A stretch of DNA of 64,000 nt from contig CM056384.1 in NCBI GenBank assembly GCA_029718625.1, positions 248,001 to 312,000 on the forward strand, in the 5' to 3' direction. This DNA comes from Synaphobranchus kaupii (taxonomy: Eukaryota > Chordata > Actinopteri > Anguilliformes > Synaphobranchidae). The notes beneath the pieces were generated by a model. That model ran no database searches and was not told where the DNA came from. It saw only the letters and a program-made list of their open reading frames with translations. Numbering within the stretch: position 1 is the stretch's first letter; every line of letters begins with the position of its first letter. Below are positions 23,549-32,645 of the stretch, in pieces. Made by a program: the position numbers and the translations under genes.

Positions 23549-23980
23549 TCTTGGAAAGCATGAAGCCATTAGCTATATTAACATTAAAAAACATTAGTAT
23601 GAAGCGTTTTTATTGGGCGATAAGCTTGATGAGCAGGTATACGGACCATACCCTCAAAGAATAATTCTCCCCATTGGATAACATCGCAACGGAGGCAGGC
23701 AGTTTGGCAGGAAAAATAGGAAGAAGAAGAAGTAGGAAAAACAGCGAAATAACCCAAGTTTGGGGCTTTATTGTGTGGATGCGTGAAGTTGTATCTGAAT
23801 GCTGTGTGGTTACATGCGGTCAGCACAATCAGAAGTTAATGTTTTTAAGGGCTGAGAGTCTATGGTCATTGTGGTTACTTCTGTAGGAAACCCTGAAAGT
23901 GGCAAACCTTCGGTGCTGTATAGGTATGGGGCATGCCCCGCCAAGCCGTAACTTGGCGGATGGCATACCTGCCATCCCAA

Positions 23981-24650
23981 TTCTGAAAATGAACGTGACA
24001 GTACTGGCCTTTTCAGTTAATTTACTGCCAATGTAGAGGCTGTAATGTGTATGTTAGCTAAACCTAATCATTAGGTTTCAGACAGTTTGTTCTGAGATAT
24101 CAGTTCAGGATTTTTGTTTCACTCTTTATTCAATGTTGTATATGAATTATGAATGAAATAATTTTACGTTGTGAATGTGCATATACCAAGACTCTTATGC
24201 TATGTAGATTTTCTGTATAAACTCATGTCCTTCACTGTGTCATTGCTTTCTCCTTTATTACCCGTTTATAAATGTAGTTTCAGACCAGAATTAACCATAA
24301 AAGGACAAACTGTAGCAATAAACATATCAATTGTCTGAGAACAAAAGTGATATTTGATGGGTTCACAGTTTTTGCTTTGTAAGCGTAGTTGGACATGTCT
24401 GTGTTCAACAATGATTTAGAGTAACAGGTGAGGGCTAGCCGTTGGTGCCTGGGGTGTAAATTGTGTGACTGGGGAGGGGGGCAGAGTGGATAGGTCGCCC
24501 CCACCCCCGTCTGGACATCAAGGCGCCCCGGTCTATGACGTGTATTGGCTGTGACTAATGAAGTGTGTTGACGAACAAACCATGTGTTATTTGGGAACAT
24601 TAAGAAGATAGGCCCTCACCAATGATGTAAACATGTGCGTCAAGCTCAAA
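23981..24650. other. Possible upstream LTR sequence, otherwise nothing recognised
   Basis: No coding potential. Part of it could be the U3 of the retroviral LTR whose promoter is at 24660, but without a second LTR the left border cannot be set. Confidence 0.35.
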
Positions 24651-24658
24651 GCCTACGA

Positions 24659-24855
24659 GGGTATATAAGCTTGGCTAGATGACCAGTGCGTCAAAGGTTA
24701 CTGGACTGCAATTTGTGCTGTGTCTTGGTGATCTTCCCGCTGGCCGGTGTGATTTGCAATAAACTTTTACTTACTCTAGTAAAGTGTTTGTTGTGTTGAG
24801 TGAGTTTCTGCATTGTCCTGACTTGGATTATTGAGAAAGAAGCCGGTTCCTAACA
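24659..24855 (+). promoter_or_regulatory. Retroviral LTR end: TATA box, R/U5
   Basis: TATATAAG at 24662-24669, an AATAAA at 24759-24764, a GT-rich stretch (GTGTTTGTTGTGTTGAG) after it, and an LTR-like end CTAACA at 24850-24855. This order is that of a U3-R-U5 junction. Confidence 0.6.
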
Positions 24856-24856
24856 G

Positions 24857-24875
24857 TTTGGCGATGAGGATGGGA
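24857..24875 (+). other. Primer-binding-site-like sequence
   Basis: TTTGGCGATGAGGATGGGA directly follows the LTR-like CA end. Retroviral primer-binding sites start with TGG right after the 5' LTR. The priming tRNA was not identified. Confidence 0.5.
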
Positions 24876-25768
24876 TTTGGAAACAACTTCTGATTTGGAT
24901 CAATGGAATCAACGAGAGGGTGAGTACAATTGGTTTTATACAAAACTTACCACCCTCATTAGGTGTTGATTATCCTTGAACCAATTTCTAGAGGTGACTC
25001 CTAAATCTTGTTTTGTAAAAAAGGAACAGTGTGGTCAGGACATGTTGTGAATGTCATATTTTGAAAGCTAGTGTGACACTGGAGTGTCATTTCCCGTGTG
25101 GCTGATGAGTGCATTGAGGCACTCTAAGGAGCATATAGTTCTGGAGAAGGCTAATTTTAGATTGGCTATTGACGTCGGGAATAAAGGCCATTGGTGTGAT
25201 ATCTGCGCAGATCTGTGCATGTGTACATGTATGTGTTAGGTGTGTGTCTGTGATTCTGAGAGCTTGAAGTCCGCTGCATTCTTCCTAGTCCTCTTGTGTC
25301 GTAGATAAGCACGGAGCCTGAGTAAATTGGTGACAGCCAGTAATAACAGGAAGTAAAGAAACCACCTTTTTGAAGTAAAACACAAAGAACCTTGTGCAAA
25401 AACACAGTCCTCCCCATTCTTGCTGATAATAAAGGTGGTCACATAAGGAGGAGTGCAGGCAGACTTGTGTGTGTGTGAGAGAAAGAAAGAAATCCTAACT
25501 TTTTAGTGTTTGCAAACTGAATTTCTGAAAATTGCAGGCATGCTGAGCCGAGGAGGCAAGGGGGGAGTGAGGGATATGTTTTGCCAAGAGATGAGGGACT
25601 TAGCATTGATGACTGTGATGCCTCGATATAAAAAATCAGATAAGGCAAATCCCGCATGCCCGCATAAGGAAAAGCATACATGGCGTGAAATGCATGACTA
25701 AGTTTTGAAATGCATGCGAAAGTGTTCGAACACCCGCGCCTGCGTTTGTGACAAGCTGTTAGATTCTA

Positions 25769-25900
25769 ACTGAATCTACTGCTACTATGTTGACTCAATG
25801 CCCAGGACTAGAATCAGAAGTGATTCAGTATGTTGATGATTTGCTTATCTCATCTCTTGACAAGGAGATCCACAAGTGGGCACAAATTGCACAGTAGGAA
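25769..25900 (+). pseudogene. Retroviral reverse-transcriptase fragment
   Basis: A short open stretch keeps the catalytic YVDD box (near 25829-25840) followed by LLISS, the gammaretrovirus-like form of the RT active site. The flanking fingers, palm and connection domains are missing, and a stop follows within about 70 bases. It is a remnant only. Confidence 0.7.
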
Positions 25901-26149
25901 GTTATATACTTGGAATAAGTACAAGGGGGAGGGGGACTGCTACTGTTAGGAACTCAAGAAGTGGAAATTGTCTCACACTGTTCTTGCTATTTTGTCAGGA
26001 AAATAAATTGTCTCTAATCCACATGGCTCGATGGACCCTCTGAGAAATGCACTTGCTTATGCCATCAGTCCATCTGAACTGTGCCAGCCCTAGCCCTGCT
26101 ACCATCCCCAGATGTGGGTGAGCCTCATCATTGCAGTATTGAAATTGAA

Positions 26150-26560
26150 CCAGGTAACACTTTTAAGGTAATGGAAACACCAATAGCAAGGGCACTTGAT
26201 CTGTACATGGACGGATCTTCTTTTATGTTGACGGGAAGCACCACATGGGTTGGAAGTGTGTACACAGGACGGGGCACTGGTAAGGCAGGGTCAGCTAACA
26301 GGACAGTGTGAATGTGAAGCAATGGCAGGCTATGATGTAAACATTTACACTGATTCACACTATGCGTTTGGGGTAGTACACATTATGTAGGTTTGTGAGC
26401 AAATAGGGGGGTTCCTGATTAGTGCAGGATCCCCAATTCAAAATGGAGTAGTGGAGCAAATACATAAAGCTATACAGGCACCAAAACCAGTAGTAGTGTT
26501 AAAGTTGAGGGCACACACCAAAGTAAGAGATCCTCACACGTAAGGGATTAGGAGGGCAGA
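26150..26560 (+). pseudogene. Retroviral RNase H fragment
   Basis: Contains LYMDGSSF (first RNase H aspartate) near 26200 and, in another frame, YTDSHYAFGV (second conserved block) near 26345, then a stop TAG at 26386. Frame changes separate these blocks. Order relative to the RT and integrase pieces fits retroviral pol. Confidence 0.65.
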
Positions 26561-26599
26561 GGAATTAAAAATGTTTTTTTTTTAAAGCAGAAAGAGGGA

Positions 26600-26940
26600 G
26601 CGATAACGCTGCCCCCCTTGGCAGCAGCTTCAGCATCTTGCAACACAAGCAGGGAATTGGTTATGACAGAGCAGGATCCTTCAAAAGAGAAAAGCACGAA
26701 GTGCAAGGTGGAACCGGGAGACCGGGTTCTACTCAAAGCTTTCCAGAAAAAATTCAAAAACCACTTGAACCTAAGCGGACCAGACCACACACAGTTCTGT
26801 TGACAACACCATCAGTGGCCCGAGTCTTGGGAATCACAGTGTGGGTCCATTTGTCACATTTAAGGAAATACAAGGGTGAGGCTCAACATGGGGCAACGTG
26901 GGACCACAACTTCAATCACGGATGGGGATCCCTCCAGTGA
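26600..26940 (+). pseudogene. Retroviral integrase C-terminal fragment
   Basis: Shows PGDRVLLKAF, then after a frame change HTVLLTTPSVARVLGI and WVHLSHLRKYKG, the C-terminal SH3-like domain of gammaretrovirus-type integrases. The zinc-binding and catalytic core domains are absent, so there is no functional integrase. Confidence 0.7.
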
Positions 26941-27028
26941 CGTGAGGACATTTGGTATATTGTTGATTGTCATAAATGGGGTTATCACAATCATAATAAA
27001 ATGGTACACCGCCCTTGTAATGTTGTAA
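26938..27028 (+). pseudogene. Possible env leader remnant
   Basis: Directly after the integrase end a frame gives a hydrophobic run (GILLIVINGVITIIIKW) ending in a stop. Position and hydrophobicity fit an Env signal region, but no surface or transmembrane protein follows. Confidence 0.3.
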
Positions 27029-27214
27029 CGAGGAAAGGTACAGGTGGATTGGTGTGGAAAAATAAGAGTATGGATTGATACTGGTATGGTTAGGAGATAT
27101 ATGGGGGCGAACTGGGTAAAAGCAGCAGCCGGACTGAAAGAAGACTGTTGCCCCTCTGTGGAAGCAATTCACAAATTCGTTATTCAAGCAGGAGGATAAA
27201 TAATAATAATAATA

Positions 27215-27317
27215 GGACCGATACTCCTACCATGGCTGGGAGGGGCTCCCCGAACAACTTGGGGCTTCTCCAAGTTGTTCGGGGAGCCCCTTCCAGCCAT
27301 GGTAGGAGTATTGGTCC
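27215..27317 (+). repeat. Long hairpin, 48-base arms, 7-base loop
   Basis: Arms 27215-27262 and 27270-27317 are inverted copies with two differences, loop GGCTTCT. Both differences are G opposite T, so a plus-strand RNA could pair along all 48 positions using two G-U pairs, while a minus-strand RNA would have two C-A mismatches. Confidence 0.92.
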
Positions 27318-27592
27318 AACACTCTCAATTGTTGATTAACCCCTTGGCGCAGATAGCAAATTTCACCTATTTAGGGGGTGCTCTGTTTAAGGCTTTATCA
27401 CTCCAGGTGTGAGCATCACATAAACTTGGTAAATGGCTTAAATGAAACAAGACAGGTGTACCATTTACAATACAAATCTAAACTTAATTTAAGTCAAAAT
27501 AAAGTGCCACAAATGCAAAGAAACTTTGGGGGGGAAAAAAATTAAAAATGTTTTTTCTTAAGTTTGCTGAGAGCTACATAAGTGAAATCGGT

Positions 27593-27612
27593 TATATATA
27601 TATATATATATA
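27593..27612 (+). repeat. TA microsatellite at Tc1 insertion site
   Basis: TATATA run interrupted by the Tc1-like element; it continues at 29144-29169. TA is the required target of Tc1/mariner elements. The second piggyBac copy has only TATATATTTACC at the matching position near 58979. Confidence 0.85.
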
Positions 27613-29143
27613 CACTACTCACAAAAAGTTAGGGATATTCGGCTTTCGGGTGAAATTTCAGGATGAACCTAAAATGCACTATAACCTTTGCAGGTGAAAT
27701 TAATTTGACCTTCTCTAAACTTTTGTATGCACATGTCCAACTATTCAATGTTTCAGTACTTTTTGCACAACTTCCTGTTCTCTAACAAGGAGCTGAACGG
27801 CAAAATTCACAACAGGTGTTTGATCCATGAATCGACCAATACATTTCCTGGTTCAATTAGAATTGGTATTTAAACAGTCCTCTTCATCATGCTGTTCACA
27901 TTTTGACATCATGAGACCAAGACGACACCTAACAATTGATCAACAGTACCTCGCCATTGCGAGGCTTCAAACAGGATGTTCTCAGAGGGAAGTGGCCACT
28001 GAGCTTAGAGTGTCACAGAGTGTCATCAGCAGGTTGCAACAGAGATACAGAGAGACTGGAAGAGTCACAGAAAGGCATAGAAGTGGACGTCCTTTGGCCA
28101 CATCCCACACTGATGACCGCTTCATTGTGAACAGTGCCCTGCGGAACCGGATGATGAATGCCACTCAACTCCAGGCACATTTAAGGGAGGTGAGAGGCAC
28201 CCAAGTGTCACGTCAGACCATTCGAAACCGTTTACATCAGCGTGGTCTGCGTGCTAGACGACCTGCAAGGGTACCTGACCACACCACCAGGCACAGGCGT
28301 CATCGTCTTGCATGGGCCAGGGAGCATTTACACTGGACGAGGGACCAGTGGGCCTCAGTGCTGTTCTCTGATGAAAGTCGATTCACGTTGAGCAGAAATG
28401 ATGGCCGCCAACGATGTTGGAGACGTCAAGGAGAGCGCTATGCATCAGCCACTGTTGTCACCAGACGACCCTTTGGTGGTGGCGGTGTTACAGTGTGGGC
28501 AGGTGTGTCTAGTCAATACAGAACTGCCCTACACTTTGTGAATGGTACAGTGACAAGCCCATACTACCTGAATAACATCATTAATCCAGTCATTGTGCCC
28601 CTGCATGAACAACACAAGCCTAATTTCATCTTCATGGACGACAATGCTCCAGCTCATCGAGGTCGCATCATTAGGGAAAGGCTGCTGGAGACTGGGGTAC
28701 CTCAAATGGAGTGGCCTGCACTTTCTCCAGACCTGAATCCCATAGAAAACCTATGGGATCAGCTGACTCACCGTGTAGAGGCTCGTAACTCTGTACCCCA
28801 GAACCTCAATGACCTGAGGGCCGCCCTTCAAGAAGAGTGGGATGCCATGCCTCAGCAGACAATAAGTCGACTTGTGAACAGCATGAGACGTCGTTGTCAA
28901 GCTGTAATTGATGCTCAAGGGCACATGACAAGTTATTGAGACATTGACATTTTTGTTGTGGTATACCCACCACTGTTGTTGGCTTTTGTTTCAATAAATT
29001 GTTTGAGATGAGGAAATCACCATTGCATGCTTCTACTTAAATGCCCTACTTTCATGATACGTATAATATCACTGTAGCGTGAACTTACATTTTCCATAAA
29101 TTTCACCCGAAAGCCAAATATCCCTAACTTTTTGTGAGTAGTG
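27613..29143 (+). mobile_element. Tc1-like transposon, apparently complete
   Basis: 1531 bp. Terminal inverted repeats of at least 46 bases start CACTACTCACAAAAAGTTAG and differ at one position between ends. The insertion is in TA repeat sequence. The single gene between the ends is open throughout. Near-identical ends and an uninterrupted transposase mark this as a recent insertion. Confidence 0.95.
27911..28939 (+). CDS. Tc1-like DD34E transposase, intact, 342 aa
   Basis: Cut-and-paste transposase acting in the nucleus on its own inverted repeats. The ATG at 27911 ([11 protein letters not shown]) is preferred to upstream non-ATG extension because it begins right before the DNA-binding domain and gives the usual Tc1 length of about 340 aa. 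Residues 10-110 hold two helix-turn-helix units ([38 protein letters not shown]). The catalytic triad is D154 (LFSDESRF), D244 (MDDNAPAH) and E279 (LNPIENLW), with 34 residues between the last two. The glycine-rich box [14 protein letters not shown] is present. No stop or frameshift. It could be functional, but this cannot be shown from sequence. Confidence 0.95.
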   Translation: MRPRRHLTIDQQYLAIARLQTGCSQREVATELRVSQSVISRLQQRYRETGRVTERHRSGRPLATSHTDDRFIVNSALRNRMMNATQLQAHLREVRGTQVSRQTIRNRLHQRGLRARRPARVPDHTTRHRRHRLAWAREHLHWTRDQWASVLFSDESRFTLSRNDGRQRCWRRQGERYASATVVTRRPFGGGGVTVWAGVSSQYRTALHFVNGTVTSPYYLNNIINPVIVPLHEQHKPNFIFMDDNAPAHRGRIIRERLLETGVPQMEWPALSPDLNPIENLWDQLTHRVEARNSVPQNLNDLRAALQEEWDAMPQQTISRLVNSMRRRCQAVIDAQGHMTSY

Positions 29144-29392
29144 TATATATATATATATATATATATATACATTTCCTGGATCATAAACTCCATGTCCACA
29201 AGTTTTGCAAAATCTGAGGATGATATGCAGAACTACTAAAGGTCTATGATGCAAAATATAGCAGTGTACCCTGTTGTCCATTAGTGTCTCCAAATCTATC
29301 CAAATGGCTAAATTGTACACTGCTCTAAATAAAAAAAACTATGATATATTTAACTACAAATCAACAGTTTTGGCTCATAAAACTCACTTTTG

Positions 29393-29625
29393 CATTACAT
29401 TACATTACATTATAGGAATTTAGCAGACGCTCTTATCCAGAGCGACTTACACAACTTTTTAGCATTTTTTACATATTATCCATTTATACAGCTGGATATA
29501 TACTGAAGCAATTCGGGTTAAGTACCTTGCTCAAGGGTACAACATCTGTGTCCTACCTGGGATTCGAACCTGCAACCTTTCGGTTACAAGGCCAGTTCCT
29601 TAACCATTATACTACACTGCCGCCC
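29393..29625 (-). mobile_element. tRNA-derived SINE
   Basis: On the minus strand it starts GGGCGGCAGTGTAGTATAAT with an A box (TAGTATAATGGTTAAGG) and B box (GGTTGCAGGTTCGAATCCC), followed by a body, then the fish SINE/LINE tail GTCGCTCTGGATAAGAGCGT and a run of ATGTA repeats. It is nested in piggyBac copy 1 and absent at the matching place in copy 2 (about 58765-58790). Confidence 0.9.
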
Positions 29626-30066
29626 ATAATTGGGCATAATTTTCAAGTGTGAATTACTATATTTTCATCAGTATAGGGGGGTAGATATCTATGGGTCCAA
29701 AACCCCTATGCAAAACATGTCATAAAATGAATAAAATTTGTTTTGCCCATTATAAAGCATATACGTTTGCTCCTTCTGATGGCTTAAGATTTAAAAAAAA
29801 ACATTGATATCACAGTGTTACATACACCTAAATATGTTGCCTAATCATTCACTCTTGTACCTCAATAAAACATCACTTGTCCCTGTACTCTACAGTATGT
29901 ATACTTTTGTCCTGGGATTGCATTTTTCTGTATTTTTAAAATTTTTAAAATTTTCCTATTCATAATGACTCCAAATAAATTTTTACCTTAATCTACCACA
30001 TATCAGCGCACAGTAAATTTGAATGAGCATTTGTCATGCCCTGAGAGACAAGTATATACGCCATAG

Positions 30067-30955
30067 TAGGGGTGGGCGATATGACGATATTAGATCGTGA
30101 ACGATTAAAATGTCAACACGATCTGCCTTTCTAGAGAGATCGGGAGTATCGGGCTACAGTGAAACTGCACATTCTATCAGTTGCACTGACAACGCTCATA
30201 TACAGCATCCAACGTTGTTTTCTCAGCCAAACCTAAAATCACACTATTCGCTAGTCCCTGTTGCACCTCCCGTAACAGGCACACCAATAAACCAATAATA
30301 GCAAACAGTATGTAGCGCCTTGGATTTATTTTCCTCCCCCTTTTTTTATTTGACAACATAGCCGCATGGCTTCCACCACGGAGGAGTTGGTCCCTAAAAA
30401 AAATTTGACGTCTGTGATATGGAACTGGTTTGGGTTTTCCAAAACCGACACGGTGCAAAACACCGTTATTTGCAAAGTTTGCAAAGAAAATGTTCGCACG
30501 TCGGATGGCAACACGACGAACCTTTTTAATCACCTGAAGAGAAAGCACCCCAAAGAGCACGCGGAAAGCCAAACAACCAGGGGATCTCACGTGAGTGCCT
30601 CAGGCACAGCCACGCAGCTAGAGGCTAGCGGTAGCGGTACAAAGCCTAAACAAACAACCCTGACTAAGGCGTTTGAGAGAGACACTCCGTATGAGAAGTC
30701 CGGTAAGCGTTGGAATTGCACTTGATTAAAATCTGTTACTTTGGCACAAATTGTCTCTGTTCTTTTTCTTTTAGGTTTTGTTTCCTTTAAGGGCAATATT
30801 TTCTTAATTAGGGATATTGGTTTGATTGCACTGTTCATTAGCTTGCAAAATAGTCTTAAAAACCAACATGAAAAAGAATCGTGATCATATCGTGGGTCGT
30901 GATCATGCCTGAAAAAAATCGTGATATGATATTTTTGCCATATCGCCCACCCCTA
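30067..30955 (+). mobile_element. hAT element with partial transposase exon
   Basis: Ends TAGGGGTGGGCGATATG and its inverse; perfect 8-base duplication CGCCATAG at 30059-30066 and 30956-30963. At 58351-58358 the other piggyBac copy shows the unfilled target. Length 889 bp, much shorter than an autonomous hAT, so internally deleted. Confidence 0.94.
30366..30702 (+). pseudogene. BED zinc-finger exon of a hAT transposase
   Basis: ATG at 30366 opens 112 codons (MASTTEELVPKK...). The BED-type finger is clear: SVIWNWFGFSKTD, then CKVC, then NLFNHLKRKH (C-x2-C and H-x4-H). A Ser/Thr/Gly-rich linker follows and the exon ends at a splice donor CG|GTAAGC at 30703. This matches first coding exons of ZBED-like hAT transposases. 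The dimerisation and catalytic exons are missing, so the protein would be a BED finger only, or would read through to the stop at 30723. Function outside the transposon is unproven. Confidence 0.8.
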
Positions 30956-32066
30956 CGCCATAGCCTATATTATGTACGATGACATGAACATAAAATAGTA
31001 TTCCACCATCTGCAAAATGCTGCCAAATGTTCTATCTTCAATGAACATCGGTAGCCTACATCAAAAATACATTTAACGATTGCACTACAGTATGTGAAAT
31101 GCACTCAAAATGCGAAAATAACAATAGGGCTATCAAAGATATTGGAAAGACAGTGCTTGAGTGGAAACCCGAACGTACATATGTAGCCAGCGAGACCAAC
31201 GGTATTTTAGACGCAAAAATACTTACATATCGGAAAAGGGAAACTCCCCTCCCTAATGCGTATTCTATAGAGCTTGCCTAATACTAGACCGTTAAAACGA
31301 AAACTGCCGTTACGCTGGGCTGTAGTAAATTGTGCAAAGCACCGAAAAAGACAGGGCATATACCGTTGCTAAGGTTATAATGTACTCTATTGGATAAAAA
31401 AGCTGACAATTAAACCAGAATGAACTGTAATGAATGAGACAGGCTTACATGGCATGGGGGTATTACGCGTCAACGTTTCAGATAGTGTAATAGCGGTATA
31501 AAGTGTTGTATATTTCTCAAACCGATTGTACCAGACAATAAATGACCACTGAATTTTGAAAGGAACATCTCAATGTGTAAAACCAATGGTAGGATTGTAT
31601 ATTTATTTCATATTTAGTAGCATATATTGCTTGTAGAATACATGGTAGAATGAGACAGTACTTTCACAGTTTATTTTGCATTTGAGTGAGCAGGGCTTTT
31701 CATGGCTTTTCTGGCATACGATCAGGCTATTGTTGGGTTTATCTCGTTGCTATGACGTTATTCTAATTTTATATGATTAATAAATATATTTATGAACTCA
31801 AACATAGACGCTATTGTCCACTATGTCACGCATGGGTAGGTATAGACTCGGTGGGGGGTTGCAACTTGCTTGTTAAATGGACTTGCTACAGGGAAATAGT
31901 GACACTTAGAAACTCCATATTCGGCAGAAATCGTCACGAACCGTCAACCAATAAATTTAAAACACAGTGTTTGTGATTTCCACTAATAGTTTGGCTGCAG
32001 TAGCAACGAATGTCTCAGTTGAGTAAAAAGATTCCGCCGGCGTCACCTTCTATGCAAAGGGGTTAA

Positions 32067-32643
32067 TTAATTGAACAAATATATATAAATTTGTATACTA
32101 TAATAAAGAAAAAGCATTATAAAAACGGGACTGGTTATATGCAAAATGTATGACTTGATTTAACTTAATTCATCCCACAATGGTGATTGTCTCTGTTCAC
32201 TTTTTCATTATGGCCTATATTCAAATGTAATATGTATTAAAATAATTAATAACAATAGTAAAACTATTAGTAGGTTGAAAAACATTAATATGTAGTGATA
32301 TGATGCAGATATTGAGCATATACAATGTATTTCTATAAGATTGCGTATGCGGACGCCCAGAAAATTCCACCCAGCTCCACGTCCGCGAGCCGTCTGCCCA
32401 CCAGCCGTGTGTGTGGCCGGTGAGAACCGCGGCAATTCCTTAACATGGGAGTGGAAGTGAAGCGCAGCAGTGCGTGTGTGCGTGCACTTGTGCTTGCGCG
32501 TCTGGTGGGTTCGGGGCGTTAGTCCATGTGCACGAGTGACGTAGGCACTCAGTTCACATGCACCGTTCACCGGCACAGTCCAGTTAGCATTCAGTTCACC
32601 CACGCGAGTGTTTTAACCCAGTTCTTATGCGTAGAGAAGTACG
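32067..32643 (-). mobile_element. LTR-like sequence left of the second Tc1
   Basis: GC-rich part 32340-32615 contains a 97-base block (32519-32615) repeated at 43359-43456. Once the Tc1 is removed it joins to 34284-34839, which starts at a polypurine tract on the minus strand, so it may be the R/U5 of the gypsy 3' LTR. The left limit is not seen. Confidence 0.35.
32519..32615 (+). repeat. 97-base direct repeat, copy 1
   Basis: From TAGTCCATGTGCACGAGTGA to CACCCACGCGAGTG, matching 43359-43456 with about four differences. Same orientation, 10.8 kb apart. Confidence 0.9.
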
Positions 32644-32645
32644 TA

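Larger units (their letters stand above)
20716..23980 (-). mobile_element. Unclassified DNA element, 3.3 kb (family also at 55357-56866)
   Basis: Read on the minus strand it starts TTGGGATGGCAGGTATGCCA at 23980 and ends ACGTCGTAGACA at 20716. The copy at 55357-56866 has the same two ends and shares internal blocks in the same order, including the tRNA-like unit, the ATT/AAG microsatellite, and the 250-base end block. It lacks about 1.5 kb that is present here (20985-22480). No transposase was found. The end block occurs here twice in inverted orientation (see next entry). Confidence 0.7.
24651..27335 (+). mobile_element. Degenerate endogenous retrovirus (gamma/epsilon-like)
   Basis: A promoter-like LTR end is followed by a primer-binding-site-like sequence and short pol remnants in the order RT, RNase H, integrase, then an env-leader-like stretch. 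Gag and most of RT and integrase are absent or unrecognisable, and all pieces carry stops and frame changes. The right side is cut by the piggyBac insertion at 27336. No replication-competent frame remains. Confidence 0.7.
27336..32066 (-). mobile_element. piggyBac-type element, copy 1 (TTAA target site)
   Basis: Begins TTAACCCCTTGGCGCAGATA and ends as the inverse of TTAACCCCTTTGCATAGA; the TTAA target is present at both ends (27336-27339 and 32063-32066). TTAA duplications and CCC starts are hallmarks of piggyBac. The same family, in opposite orientation, occupies 54513-59275. No transposase was recognised. After removal of the nested insertions about 2 kb of element sequence remains. Confidence 0.85.

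Noticed and set aside
25510..25701. Possible retroviral gag fragment
   Set aside because: 63 codons without capsid or nucleocapsid motifs; position alone is not enough.
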